Shown here piece after piece: positions 46,070 to 55,564 of a stretch of 64,000 bases of DNA. Source of the stretch: Methanosarcina sp. 2.H.T.1A.6 (lineage in GTDB: Archaea > Halobacteriota > Methanosarcinia > Methanosarcinales > Methanosarcinaceae); NCBI RefSeq assembly GCF_000979455.1, contig NZ_JJOY01000023.1, positions 124,001-188,000 on the forward strand, given 5' to 3'. Made by a program: the position numbers and the translations under genes. Under the pieces are notes generated by a model. That model ran no database searches, had not been told where the DNA came from, and saw only the letters and a program-made list of their open reading frames with translations. Each line of letters opens with the position of its first letter. Position 1 is the stretch's first letter.

Positions 46070-46873
46070 TCAGACATTGCTGCCCAGTTTTATCACTTCT
46101 TCTGCAGTCATACCTTCGTGGACGATTTTTGCAATTCTCCGCACAAGACCCGTGGGGTCTTCTGCCTGGAAGACGTTTCTTCCTATTGCAACACCACGTC
46201 CACCTGCTTCAAGGGAACCCTCGATCATTTCCAGCAGTTCCTTTTCTGACCCCATCTTGGGACCGCCTGCAATAATCACAGGTACGGGGCATCCCTCGAC
46301 AACCTCTTTGAAAGTTTCAGGGCTTCCGGTGTAGTTTGTTTTGACAATATCTGCCCCGAGCTCAGCCCCGATTCTGGCCGCATGTTTTACTACATCCACG
46401 TCGTATTCGGAACGGACCTTTCTCCCGCGCGGATACATCATCGCAAGGAGAGGGATTCCCCATTCATCACATTTTCCTGCAACATAGCCGAGCCCCTGCA
46501 GCATTTCATATTCGTCTTCAGCCCCTATGTTAATATGAACAGATACTGAGTCAGCTCCGACTTTTATGGCTTCTTCCACAGTTGTTACAAGAACTTTATG
46601 GTTCGGATCAAGAGCAAGGGAGGTTGAGGCTGAGAGGTGGATTATCAAACCCACATCGTGTCCGTATCCTCTGTGCCCGTGTTTGGCAAGTCCCATGTGC
46701 CCTAGTACGGCATTAGCTCCACCTTCGGCAACCTTATTTACAGCGTCCTGAAGGTTTGTAAGCCCTGAAATGGGGCCAGCACCAACTCCATGGTCCATGG
46801 GAATGATAATGGCATTACCCGTAGTTCGGTTGAAAATACGCTCCATCCTTACGGATTTCCCTATAGTACTCAT
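46070..46873 (-). CDS. 2-amino-3,7-dideoxy-D-threo-hept-6-ulosonate synthase (ADTH synthase)
   Basis: A 267-residue DhnA-type class I aldolase. It joins aspartate semialdehyde with a deoxyketohexose phosphate to make ADTH, the entry compound of the archaeal route to 3-dehydroquinate and aromatic amino acids. Features: [56 protein letters not shown], the Schiff-base Lys in [11 protein letters not shown], and PVIIAGGPK with [12 protein letters not shown] for phosphate binding. The second dedicated enzyme (dehydroquinate synthase II) is not nearby in this window. Aspartate-semialdehyde dehydrogenase lies 7 kb away. Confidence 0.93.
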   Translation of the reverse strand: MSTIGKSVRMERIFNRTTGNAIIIPMDHGVGAGPISGLTNLQDAVNKVAEGGANAVLGHMGLAKHGHRGYGHDVGLIIHLSASTSLALDPNHKVLVTTVEEAIKVGADSVSVHINIGAEDEYEMLQGLGYVAGKCDEWGIPLLAMMYPRGRKVRSEYDVDVVKHAARIGAELGADIVKTNYTGSPETFKEVVEGCPVPVIIAGGPKMGSEKELLEMIEGSLEAGGRGVAIGRNVFQAEDPTGLVRRIAKIVHEGMTAEEVIKLGSNV

Positions 46874-46972
46874 AGGTTGTGATATACCGATCTAATAATA
46901 TATACTTTATCTATATATTTTCTACAGGTGCCTCTTTCCTACGTCAAAATACTGTTTCTCTTCTCAGAAAGC

Positions 46973-47488
46973 TCATTTTGTATTTTCGTTCTGGTAGACT
47001 CCGGAATATCCTTCTTCTACTTCGCTGTTAAGGGTATAGAAAAGGAGCTGCATAATCCTGGCGTTTTTCTTAAGCCTGAAGCCCGCTGAGTTATAAACTA
47101 CAAGCATAGATTCGCTGCGTCCCCTGTAACCCGCATCCCATACCGCAGTTTCAAGGGTTGCTCCGCAGCGAATAAGACTTGACCTTGGCTTTGCAATTGC
47201 AGCCAGGTTCATGGGAATATTTACGATCTCGTTAAAGAGTACTTTATATATCCCCTTCGGAAGGTGAATCCACCCATCGCTCCCGAATTCCAGGGGTTTT
47301 GCGTCGGGAACTTTCCTTTCTGAGTTGTCAAAGTCGACAGCTCCCGCACCTTCTATTGTTTTTATCTCTTTCAGGGTCAGCTCAAGCCCGTTTGGCTGGA
47401 TCTGGGTTTCGATATCAATTGCGTTTTCAAGCAAAGGAGGGTTTGCCTGTATAAGTTTTTTCAGTTCATTGCTGGATAGAAGCGTCAT
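46973..47488 (-). CDS. dUTPase/dCTP-deaminase-family protein (probable dUTP nucleotidohydrolase)
   Basis: A 171-residue trimeric jelly-roll protein. It begins LLSSNELKKLI, as archaeal DCD-type enzymes do, and shows IQPNGLELTLKEI, AKPRSSLIRCGATLETAVWDAGYRGRSESMLVV and the closing GVYQNENTK. The DAGYRG segment holds the catalytic/uracil-binding Asp and Tyr. Archaeal dUTPases and dCTP deaminases share this fold. The short length and missing deaminase Glu pattern favour dUTPase, but a bifunctional role cannot be excluded. Confidence 0.87.
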   Translation of the reverse strand: MTLLSSNELKKLIQANPPLLENAIDIETQIQPNGLELTLKEIKTIEGAGAVDFDNSERKVPDAKPLEFGSDGWIHLPKGIYKVLFNEIVNIPMNLAAIAKPRSSLIRCGATLETAVWDAGYRGRSESMLVVYNSAGFRLKKNARIMQLLFYTLNSEVEEGYSGVYQNENTK

Positions 47489-47567
47489 TGGAAACTGTAA
47501 TTGTAAAGATTCTTTATTACCGTTTCGGACTCTCTATCTTCTCTCTCACTATATTTTTATATAAATT

Positions 47568-47642
47568 ACTATTATTATTTTAACTATTATTATTTTAACT
47601 ATTATTATTTTAACTATTATTATTTTAACTATTATTATTTTA
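47568..47642. repeat. 15-bp tandem repeat, five copies
   Basis: ACTATTATTATTTTA is repeated five times without error upstream of the dUTPase gene (79 bases before its start on the minus strand) and before the surface protein at 47791. Confidence 0.95.
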
Positions 47643-47790
47643 GCTATTATTCTGTGCAAGTACTTATGAAAAGGTTTATTGTTTTTGGGTTAATAAGTAT
47701 GTAAAATAAATAATATCTGTTATGGTTAATAATTTCTTTATAGTATTTTTTATCGTGTTTGATTAAAGGGCTTAAAAGAGGCTGCTAAAT

Positions 47791-49884
47791 ATGAAAAAGA
47801 GACTGATCACATGTGGGATTATTTCTATTTTTCTCCTGGTTTTGATGACTGGCTTTGCGCTGGCTACAGCGAATGATCTATTGGTTCCATCTGTAATAAC
47901 TGATACGGAAGCCTATTCTCAGGAGATTGTAATTACTGAACATTCCGGAAAAAATCTAACAGGTTATCAGGTTCCTATCAACCTGAATTCTTTTAACTTT
48001 AATTTCTCACAGGCAAAAACAGACGGTTCTGACCTTCGTTTCTTTTCCGGAGGACGAACACTCAGTTACTGGATTGAAACCTGGGACCCGGAAGCTGAAA
48101 AAGCTCTTATCTGGGTCAGGCTCCCCTTCCTATCTGCGAACAGAAGCACCACGCTTCTTCTGAAGTGCGGAAATCCGGAGGCTGAGGCAGTGAGTAACGG
48201 AGAAAAAACCTTCGAATTTTTCGACGGCTTTGAGGGGGATAACCTCCAGAGGCTTGAATGGAACGCTGAAAGTGCAGGCGGAGGCCTGGTTGAAGTCAAA
48301 AATGGCATGTGTAATGTGTCAGCTCCTAAGGTCCATGCTTATGATTCCTCCCTGATCTACAGCAAAGACAGTTTTGGAATTAATTCCATGTTCTTGGTCA
48401 AAAGAATGAAGGTTACCACAGGAACTGATGAGAGAGGACCTCTGCTGAGACAGGGTTTCATAGATCAGATAAGCAACAGGAAAAACGAGATCAAGCACGA
48501 AACCGAATTTGCCAATGAAAGCCGTGTGCGCTGGGAGACGTCTTACAGGAAGGAGAGGTTTAACACTTTTGACCGGACCGATGTCCGTGTTCCTGAAGGA
48601 GAATGGTATACGTCGGGAATCGCCTGGTATGAAGAAAACGATACCCGTAAGATAGCCTGGTTTAAGAACGGAGTCCGGGATTCAAGAATGGATTATGCTT
48701 CAAATGATTATATTACAAACCTCCCAATGCATGTTTATCTTTATGCAGCTTCTTATTCCGATGCCTCGAAGAATACGGGCTATATGGCTGTAGACTATGC
48801 TTTTGTCCGCAAATTTGTAGAATCCGAGCCATCTGTCAAATTCGCTTCTGATCAGATAGAAGCTGAAACCTCCACAGAAAATATTATCTCCGAACCTGAT
48901 TCTATTTCCGAGTCCGAAACCACTCCTGAGACTGGAGCTCCTGTTTCTGAGGTTTCAGTTACTGAAGAAACCCCTGAAACACCAGTGCAGATACAGGAAA
49001 ATCAGAGTGGAAATGAGACCAAAGTCCCGGAAACCCTGTTCCCCAGGTACAGTGTCGATGTTTCAGGAGTTAAGCTCTCTTCTCCATACGAGCTTGATTT
49101 CCCTGCACTTGCAAAAGATTTTGATTCCTCTAGAATCGATACCATCTTCCTGAGCATGAACGGTGAAGATGTCTGGCAGTATGAGCGTTTTGTAAAAATG
49201 GCTCATGAAGAAGGAATGACAGTGTATGCAGTGCTTTTTGAGGAGCTCAACTGCACAGAAGAAGAAGCTATGAACACCTCTCAGTCTTCTTTGAACGTCA
49301 TCCTTGACTATAATGAAAAGTCGCTCGCACCTTTTGATGGAATCAACATCTACATGAAAACTTCTCAGAATTCCGATTCTGAAAAGGGCTGTATGGACTA
49401 TATACCCCTTTTTGAGGCTGCCCGGGAAAAAGCCGGAGAAAATGTGTCCATTTCAGCAAGTCTTCCTCTCGGTTATGCTGCATCAAACGTTGAAAAAATT
49501 GCTCCTCATGTAGATTTCTTTATTGTCAGGGCTTATGACCGTGAGAAGAAAGGCCTGATCTCTGAATCGGATATTGAGGATGCGGTTGCCCTCGAGATGG
49601 GTGAAATAAGAGGTGTGAACTCAAAAGGAATAATAGAAATTTCCGTAGACGAAGGCTTTGAGGATAAGTATTCAATACAGAACCTTTTTGCTACCCTGGT
49701 GGAATATTATTCTAACGATTCGGCTTTTATGGGAGTTTCAATTTCCAATTATGAGGCCTACAAAGCCCTGCCTGTGAAGGCCGAACCCGAAGAACCGAAG
49801 TCAGCATTACCCGGGTTTGAAACGCTCTCTGTTTTGCTTGCAGGGCTTGGGGCATTTGCTTTTCTTAAGGCAAAGAAAAATTGA
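47791..49884 (+). CDS. Surface protein: DUF2341 and lectin-like region, TIM-barrel-like domain, PGF-CTERM
   Basis: A 697-residue secreted protein. The signal peptide covers residues 1-26 (FLLVLMTGFALATA). A DUF2341 domain follows at about 48-135 (YQVPINLNSFNFNFSQAK, DGSDLRFF, TLSYWIETWD), then a concanavalin-like region with FEFFDGFEGDNL (about 140-355). After a Ser/Thr/Glu/Pro-rich linker, a domain at about 430-660 has repeating alpha/beta units (IDTIFLSMNGED, MTVYAVLFEELN, FDGINIYMKT, VDFFIVRAYDRE) that resemble a TIM barrel. The C-terminus LPGFETLSVLLAGLGAFAFL with basic tail is a canonical PGF-CTERM signal for archaeosortase. No catalytic residues are evident; carbohydrate binding is a guess from domain type. 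Confidence 0.88.
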   Translation: MKKRLITCGIISIFLLVLMTGFALATANDLLVPSVITDTEAYSQEIVITEHSGKNLTGYQVPINLNSFNFNFSQAKTDGSDLRFFSGGRTLSYWIETWDPEAEKALIWVRLPFLSANRSTTLLLKCGNPEAEAVSNGEKTFEFFDGFEGDNLQRLEWNAESAGGGLVEVKNGMCNVSAPKVHAYDSSLIYSKDSFGINSMFLVKRMKVTTGTDERGPLLRQGFIDQISNRKNEIKHETEFANESRVRWETSYRKERFNTFDRTDVRVPEGEWYTSGIAWYEENDTRKIAWFKNGVRDSRMDYASNDYITNLPMHVYLYAASYSDASKNTGYMAVDYAFVRKFVESEPSVKFASDQIEAETSTENIISEPDSISESETTPETGAPVSEVSVTEETPETPVQIQENQSGNETKVPETLFPRYSVDVSGVKLSSPYELDFPALAKDFDSSRIDTIFLSMNGEDVWQYERFVKMAHEEGMTVYAVLFEELNCTEEEAMNTSQSSLNVILDYNEKSLAPFDGINIYMKTSQNSDSEKGCMDYIPLFEAAREKAGENVSISASLPLGYAASNVEKIAPHVDFFIVRAYDREKKGLISESDIEDAVALEMGEIRGVNSKGIIEISVDEGFEDKYSIQNLFATLVEYYSNDSAFMGVSISNYEAYKALPVKAEPEEPKSALPGFETLSVLLAGLGAFAFLKAKKN

Positions 49885-49949
49885 AACAAAATCAGGAAAA
49901 TAGCAGGCTAGTAAAGAGAAATGGGCAAAAGGAAGAACAAAAGAAGGAC

Positions 49950-50097
49950 AAATTAAGAACAAACGAAAAACAAATTAAGAACAAACGAAAAACAAATTAA
50001 GAACAAACGAAAAACAAATTAAGAACAAACGAAAAACAAATTAAGAACAAACGAAAAACAAATTAAGAACAAACGAAAAACAAATTAAGAACAAAAG
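49950..50097. repeat. 22-bp tandem repeat, six and a half copies
   Basis: The 22-bp unit contains aaattaagaacaaacgaaaa and repeats six times exactly, followed by a partial copy. It starts 66 bases after the stop of the DUF2341 protein. A separate 28-bp pyrimidine-rich repeat with two and a half copies follows at 50117-50185. The remaining DNA up to 50643 has no recognisable gene. Confidence 0.95.
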
Positions 50098-50643
50098 AAG
50101 AAAAAATATTTTTCTTCCCTTCTTTTTTCTTTTTCATCCATTTTCCCTTCTTTTTTCTTTTTCATCCATTTTCCCTTCTTTTTCGCATAGCCCTATTTCT
50201 TTCATTTACATTGCTGCTGGGAGTTGCATTGTTTCATCGTTTGACATCTGGAACCTGCGTGCAGGGTGCTAAAACAGTTTTCTAAATGTTCTGAGTCAAT
50301 TTTGGTCGATATGACCATGAAGGCGGAGCAGATTATTATTATTATAAATTAATTATTATTTTTCAAAATACTGCTATATATAATATCTAATTATATTATA
50401 TTCCAATAACTCTTGTCCTATTACATTTCCGGGCAGGAAATATTTTCAAATAAAATATCTGTGAGTTTTGTTGGTGGGTAAATCCTGCCTGAACAAAAGA
50501 GATTCAAAAAACCTGTAAACAAAAACCCTTTCTGACGAGAAACCTGCTTTTCTGACGAGGCACCTGCAGACTATGCAGCTGTTTTCTGGATGAAGCAGGG
50601 ATCAAATCAGGGTAGTGGTTTCATTAGCTTTACATTAACCTAA

Positions 50644-51381
50644 ATGGAGTTGGGGGAAGTAGTTTTGATTAAGTACCGAAAGTTCGGAGTGCTTATTTTA
50701 AGCCTGATGATATTGTCTGTGTTTGCAGTGTTAAGTGTGACTGCTTTATCTGAGGAAAACGATTCGATTGGAGATGTGCCTGACCTGCCGCTCATCCTGT
50801 ATGGTGGGCTGGATGTTAATGGAGAACCTGTCTCTGAGGGCTCTGAGATTCTGGCATATTATGAAGGAGAGCTAATTGCAAAAAGTACCGTAGGAGAAGA
50901 AGGTAAATACAGCCTGAACCTGAATCTCACTCCTGAAAACTATACTAATATTGAGACTGTGGAGTTCTATGTCAATGGAAATATAACCAGTTTTAATATA
51001 CCTGTCTCTGAAATTGAAGCGATTACAACCAAAACTCCGGGAACGATAACTGAAGTTGATCTTGAAGGTTCCGTTTCCTCTGCTGACATAAATACGAGTT
51101 CAAGCAGTAAGGATTCAAGTAGCAGCAGTGATTCAGAAGGCGATGTAAAAATTGTGAATAAAGATTCTGTATCATCTGAGTATTCCACAGAAGCAGGAAA
51201 TTCTGAAGAAGCCAGTTTTGCAAAGGGAGTGACAGATAGTTCTGTTGACATGCAGGAGCCTGTTACTCAAGCAGGTGATGAGGAAGGCGAAGATGCTGCA
51301 AAAGCAGGTTATTCAATATTCTTCACGGGGTTGCTTTTTGTTACAGCGCTTTTCGGTGCGTTCATGGTCATTAAAAGGTAA
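50644..51381 (+). CDS. Membrane-anchored surface protein with beta-sandwich domain
   Basis: A 245-residue protein, unnamed. It has a signal peptide (about residues 12-36, FGVLILSLMILSVFAVLSVTAL) and a compact domain at about 45-130 (LILYGGLDVNGEPVSEGSEILAYYEGELIAKSTVGEEGKYSLNL) resembling carboxypeptidase-regulatory or CNA-B sandwiches. A Ser-rich, probably glycosylated stalk (about 135-220) leads to a single C-terminal helix (YSIFFTGLLFVTALFGAFMVI). The layout (signal, domain, stalk, anchor) parallels the CobN-like tails but without their motifs. ATG 50644 is kept; TTG 50665, eight bases after a GGGGGA run, may be the real start. Confidence 0.78.
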   Translation: MELGEVVLIKYRKFGVLILSLMILSVFAVLSVTALSEENDSIGDVPDLPLILYGGLDVNGEPVSEGSEILAYYEGELIAKSTVGEEGKYSLNLNLTPENYTNIETVEFYVNGNITSFNIPVSEIEAITTKTPGTITEVDLEGSVSSADINTSSSSKDSSSSSDSEGDVKIVNKDSVSSEYSTEAGNSEEASFAKGVTDSSVDMQEPVTQAGDEEGEDAAKAGYSIFFTGLLFVTALFGAFMVIKR

Positions 51382-51450
51382 CCAGCAGAACCAGGTAACC
51401 GATCAAACCAGTAAAACTAAATCAGCAGAATTATTCTCTCTTTTTCTTTT

Positions 51451-51514
51451 TTTACTTTTGTCTCTATTTACTTTTGTCTCTATTTACTTTTGTCTCTATT
51501 TACTTTTGTCTCTA
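51451..51514. repeat. 16-bp tandem repeat, four copies
   Basis: TTTACTTTTGTCTCTA is repeated four times exactly, with a partial fifth, about 70 bases after the stop of the preceding surface protein. Confidence 0.95.
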
Positions 51515-51635
51515 TTTACTTTTTCCCGGGTTTTTTATCTCCACTGAACAATTTTTTTTTGTAAGAGAAACGTTTTTATCCTGACCAGTCGTTTATACTT
51601 TTGCGTAAAAATGTTTTATATTCTGTATTTTAAAT

Positions 51636-52259
51636 TTGAACGGGGGTTCTAGCATTAAAGTTCTCGGATTGGTGGGTAGTCCTAAAGTCGATGGTAATAC
51701 CTCAAGACTTGTTAATGCAATTCTTGAGGGAGCTGCGGAAAAGGGGGCAGAAACTGTAGTCTATAACCTTGCTTCTCTTGACATCAAAGGCTGCGATGCC
51801 TGCTGCAGGTGCCAGGAGCACGGTTGCTGTGTTATAGATGATGATATGCAGAAACTTTATCGAGAAATTCAGGCTGCCGATGTTCTCGTACTCGGTTCTC
51901 CTGTATATATGTGGCAGATGACAGCCCAGACAAAACTCCTTATTGACCGCATGACAGCTTTCTTAAGGCCGGATTTTTCGAGCAGGTTTGACAATAAAAA
52001 ACTAATCCTTGTCTTTACTCAGGGAATTCAGGATAGGGATGCCTTTAAAACGTATTTCGAATACACAGCAGGTCTTCTTTACTATCTGGGTTTTGATGTT
52101 CTGGATACAATCGTTGCAGCAGGCACGGATAAGCTTGAAGTTGAATTCAGGCCCAAGTTGCTGGAGAAAGCAAAGGCCCTTGGGAAATTGGTCTCGATTT
52201 CACACATTCCAGGCCCGGAGTACAGAAAGGTCGAATCAAGTTTGACGGAGTCTCTCTGA
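51636..52259 (+). CDS. Iron-sulfur flavoprotein / FMN reductase family, first of a pair
   Basis: A flavodoxin-fold protein of about 200 residues. It shows VLGLVGSPKVDGNTSRLVNAILEGAAEKGA (FMN phosphate loop), the cysteine-rich KGCDACCRCQEHGCCVIDDDM in the position of the Isf cluster motif, and LGSPVYMWQMTAQTKLLIDR. Its neighbour at 52387 is a close paralogue. The family uses FMN and sometimes a 4Fe-4S cluster to pass electrons, for example to oxygen or peroxide. The start is uncertain: TTG 51636 lacks a ribosome site. ATT 51654 lies just after GGGGG and aligns with the paralogue's ATG. Confidence 0.87.
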   Translation: MNGGSSIKVLGLVGSPKVDGNTSRLVNAILEGAAEKGAETVVYNLASLDIKGCDACCRCQEHGCCVIDDDMQKLYREIQAADVLVLGSPVYMWQMTAQTKLLIDRMTAFLRPDFSSRFDNKKLILVFTQGIQDRDAFKTYFEYTAGLLYYLGFDVLDTIVAAGTDKLEVEFRPKLLEKAKALGKLVSISHIPGPEYRKVESSLTESL

Positions 52260-52386
52260 AATCTTCTATTTTATCTATTTTGTAGAGGAAATCCGTCTTC
52301 AGTCAGATTTTTTTCGGAAATATTTTATACCTTTGTTGAATCATCTATCTAGTTTTTTTATTCTTTTTTTCGGAGGAGCATTTCAA

Positions 52387-52935
52387 ATGAAAGTTTTAGG
52401 ATTAATTGGAAGTCCGAGAGTAGACGGAAACACCACAAAACTTGTAAATGCAATTCTCGAAGGGGCTGCAGAAAACGGCGCTGAGGTAAGAGCCTACAAC
52501 CTCTCTAAACTGGATATCAACCCCTGCGAAGGTTGTACGAACTGCAGAACCGAAGGTAAATGCGTAATCGATGATGATATGCAGCAGCTTTATGAAGAAG
52601 TCCAGGCAGCTGATACTGTTGTGCTCGGCTCTCCCCTATATATGTGGGAGATTACAGCCCAGACCAAACTCTTCGTAGACAGGCTGGTTGCATTGCTCAA
52701 TCCTGATCTTTCTTCCCGTCTTAAGGTTCCCAAAAAGCTTGTCCTGGCCTATACCCAGGGAGCCCCAGATCCAGATACCTTTAAACATTATTTCGCCCAT
52801 TTAGAAGGCCTATTTTCTTTCATGAACTTCGATGTCAAAGGAAGTATAGTTGCAGCAGGAACCTACACTCCTGAAGATATTCTTCAACAGCCTGAAATCC
52901 TTGCACAAGCAAAAGAAATCGGCAAAAGCCTGTAA
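52387..52935 (+). CDS. Iron-sulfur flavoprotein / FMN reductase family, second of a pair
   Basis: A 182-residue paralogue of the preceding gene, starting at ATG 52387 behind a strong ggaggag site. VLGLIGSPRVDGNTTKLVNAILEGAAE binds the FMN phosphate. The cysteines are NPCEGCTNCRTEGKCVIDDDM (C-x2-C-x2-C-x5-C), the compact pattern of Isf-type 4Fe-4S clusters. The first paralogue has an altered spacing there. LGSPLYMWEITAQTKLFVDR and TQGAPDPDTFKHYF complete the fold. The two genes may be transcribed separately, as 127 bases of AT-rich DNA lie between them. Confidence 0.9.
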   Translation: MKVLGLIGSPRVDGNTTKLVNAILEGAAENGAEVRAYNLSKLDINPCEGCTNCRTEGKCVIDDDMQQLYEEVQAADTVVLGSPLYMWEITAQTKLFVDRLVALLNPDLSSRLKVPKKLVLAYTQGAPDPDTFKHYFAHLEGLFSFMNFDVKGSIVAAGTYTPEDILQQPEILAQAKEIGKSL

Positions 52936-53164
52936 AACACAAAAAGAGATATTCTATAAATTTATTGCTATGGGAATCTATTTCCCATTCTTTTTATAGG
53001 AAATTAATTAAAGAAAGTAATCTGATGTGGAAAATAATTTGGCACGGAAAATAATTTGATAGATTAAATCCATAAAGCATGAATTCATATTCTGATTTCA
53101 TGCCGCCTGGCTCCGGATTTTTCAATTTCAAATCTTTTAAATGCGTTTTTACACGCTATTGTTC

Positions 53165-53368
53165 TTACACGTTATTGAACTCTTCAGGATACTCTGCAAC
53201 CCCTCCGGTCCCGTCAAGAGCTCCTTTCTTTAACTCCAGCGCCATAAACGCTTCATCAGGCTGCCCGAAGGCGAGGTCATTTACTTCGGTTATTGCAGGA
53301 TAGTCAGAGGGAGTTTCGGGGCGGATTTTCAGGGGCATATTAATCTCTTCCTCTCTTTTATTGCTCAA
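53165..53368 (-). pseudogene. GNAT acetyltransferase with internal deletion
   Basis: The 67-residue frame begins like a YhbS-type GNAT acetyltransferase (LKIRPETPSDYPAITEVNDLAFGQP). It then runs directly into the family's C-terminal end (DEAFMALELKKGALDGTGGVAEYPEEFNNV). The acetyl-CoA-binding middle, about 100 residues, is missing. The join falls at a QPDEA sequence that could have existed in both parts, suggesting deletion between short repeats. The frame is open but the product cannot bind acetyl-CoA. Confidence 0.75.
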
Positions 53369-53624
53369 TTTTTTCCTTTTACAACCTGGAAAATATGAAA
53401 AAATGAAATACAGGAATCATTTTTCAGTAGTATTCAGTAGCAAGATGATTCTGGTTTAAACTATAAAACGGTCTTTTCTTTTATTCCGGATTAATGTTCC
53501 CATAATTAGCAGGGTTTATATGTTTGATATATTCATTTAAATAAAGTTTAAGAAAATCAGTTTTGGCCTTCAATTCTTAAATTTATCTTTTCCCGAAAAA
53601 AGATACATAACGGAGCCCCCATTC

Positions 53625-54836
53625 ATGATCCCCTTTTTCAATGCAGGAAAAATAGCGCTTGGAAGCATTAAAAGTGCAAAGATGCGTTCGACCCTTACGG
53701 TGCTTGGAATCGTTATCGGAGTTGCGGCTGTGATTGCAAATGTGTCCCTTGGGGCAAGCTTCAACCAGCACTTTACGAATGAAGTAAACAACATCGGCTC
53801 AAATTTCATTTATATTCAGGGGATGCAGCCAAAGCTTTTTTACGACAATCAGCTGAAGATAGTTGAAAATACGCCCGGTGTGTCCGGGGTTTCGCCTTTG
53901 AAGTCCCAGACTGCTGAAGTTACGTACATGTCCGAGACCAAAAGCATCATGGTAAGCGGGGTAGGGGGAGATTATGATGAGGTTGCAAATACCCAGCTCC
54001 GGGAAGGCACCTTTATTAATGACAATGATGGGTATGTCGCAATTATCGGGCACGATATTGCAAACGAGAAGTTTGGCCGGAACATCTCGGCCCGAAACTC
54101 CATAGATATAACCTTCAGGGTAGGAGAAGACGAGAAAATCACAAAAACCTTCAAGGTTAAGGGAATTATCCAGAACCCGGATAATACCATGGTCCAGGCG
54201 TACAACGATAACGAAGCTGTCCTGATCCCTATCGATGTCATGAATGAGATCCTTGGCGAAACGGACTATGGAGGGGTTTTTGCAATGGCTGAAAACCCTG
54301 CAACAATTCAGGATACCTCGGATGAAGTTGACAGGCGCCTTGCCCGGAGCTTCGGGATTTCCGAAAGGGACCTTGAGGACAAAGATTCGCGGCCCTACAT
54401 GATGGTGAACCAGGCTGAGGTTTTAGAGCAGACTGACATGATGGCAGCAGCCCTCAGCTCTTTCCTGACAGCAGTTGCCCTTATTTCCCTTCTTGTAGGC
54501 TCCATAGGGATCATGAATATCATGCTCGTAAGCGTTACCGAAAGGACAAGGGAGATAGGAGTGCTCAAATCTCTTGGCTTCACAGGCTTTGACATCCTTT
54601 TTCTTTTCATGATCGAGTCAATCCTGCTTGGAGTCTTCGGGGGTATTCTCGGAGGCGCTCTTGGAATTGCAGGCGCATACAGCGTGGAATCCCTCCTTAA
54701 CCTGCCTGTGGTCTTCCCGTTAAGCCTGATTGTTGCCGGTTTTCTCGTTGCTGTCGCTGTCGGTTTCGTCTCAGGCGTCTATCCCGCAAGAAAAGCCGCA
54801 AAAATGAAGCCCGTGGACTCGCTCAGATACGAATAA
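53625..54836 (+). CDS. MacB-type ABC transporter permease, no ATPase beside it
   Basis: A 403-residue permease with the MacB layout. Helix 1 is MRSTLTVLGIVIGVAAVIANVSLGASF, a periplasmic-type domain follows at about 48-270, and three C-terminal helices include VSVTERTREIGVLKSLGFTGFDIL and VSGVYPARKAAKMKPVDSLRYE. Unlike the transporter at 32-35 kb, no ATP-binding subunit flanks it: upstream is a dead GNAT gene and downstream a convergent membrane protein. It must borrow an ATPase from elsewhere. Substrate is unknown. Confidence 0.9.
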   Translation: MIPFFNAGKIALGSIKSAKMRSTLTVLGIVIGVAAVIANVSLGASFNQHFTNEVNNIGSNFIYIQGMQPKLFYDNQLKIVENTPGVSGVSPLKSQTAEVTYMSETKSIMVSGVGGDYDEVANTQLREGTFINDNDGYVAIIGHDIANEKFGRNISARNSIDITFRVGEDEKITKTFKVKGIIQNPDNTMVQAYNDNEAVLIPIDVMNEILGETDYGGVFAMAENPATIQDTSDEVDRRLARSFGISERDLEDKDSRPYMMVNQAEVLEQTDMMAAALSSFLTAVALISLLVGSIGIMNIMLVSVTERTREIGVLKSLGFTGFDILFLFMIESILLGVFGGILGGALGIAGAYSVESLLNLPVVFPLSLIVAGFLVAVAVGFVSGVYPARKAAKMKPVDSLRYE

Positions 54837-54860
54837 GATATTTCCTGAACTTATCTCGAT

Positions 54861-55310
54861 TTATTGAAAAAAGAGCTTGAAAACTATCAGAGTCAGAACA
54901 AAAAGCCCAAGCCCCATCCGGATAAGAACCTTCCCCCGCTCAAAAGGCTCTCTTCTGGCTTTCACTGCTCCATAACTCAGCTGGCCCAGGCCCGGTCCTG
55001 CCGGGAATATAAGAGGCCAGGTGTAAACCCAGCTTTCCCAGTTTCCTGTCACGTACTGGTAAAAGAGTAGCAGGCCAAACATGTTAAGAGTCCAGCTGAA
55101 AGAGGCAATCCATTCTCCAATACGACTATCTGTTTCCAGGGATGTAGCAAAAAGAAACATTCCGGTAACAACAAGATAGAACGGAAAAGTAAATTTTCCC
55201 AGGTGGATTTGCATGGAAACTATCAGGCCAAACACCACCGTAAGAAGAAAAAATACAAGGAAAGCTGTTATTATACTGTGGTCTTTTCTTTTCTCCCAGT
55301 TTTCCTTCAT
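54861..55310 (-). CDS. Four-helix membrane protein of unknown function
   Basis: A 149-residue protein with four predicted membrane helices: about 14-33 (IITAFLVFFLLTVVFGLIVS), 41-56, 68-88 (IASFSWTLNMFGLLLFYQYV) and 128-147. The conserved-looking WVYTWPLIFPAGPGLGQLSYG loop and a charged KARREPFERGK loop lie between helices 3 and 4. Small proteins like this recur in Methanosarcina without a named role. It converges with the MacB-type permease, leaving 24 bases between stops. Confidence 0.75.
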   Translation of the reverse strand: MKENWEKRKDHSIITAFLVFFLLTVVFGLIVSMQIHLGKFTFPFYLVVTGMFLFATSLETDSRIGEWIASFSWTLNMFGLLLFYQYVTGNWESWVYTWPLIFPAGPGLGQLSYGAVKARREPFERGKVLIRMGLGLFVLTLIVFKLFFQ

Positions 55311-55412
55311 GGCACCCCAGACTCACGAATTCTTATTCCTGCAATGTAATTCCTGTTGAATCATTATGCACCATTCTTTTTATGCACCATTCTTTATAAT
55401 TATGTGGCATAT

Positions 55413-55466
55413 AATACTCCAATAGCATACAATACTCCAATAGCATACAATACTCCAATAGAATAC
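55413..55466. repeat. 18-bp tandem repeat, three copies
   Basis: AATACTCCAATAGCATAC occurs three times in a row, the last with one change, in the space between the membrane protein gene and msrB. Confidence 0.95.
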
Positions 55467-55564
55467 AATGCTCTTTCCTTCGGGAGAAGTCCGGATTTCC
55501 CCTGACCCGAAGGATAATAATATTTCCGGCATAATTGAGTTATATGCATAAAGGGGGTTTGTGA

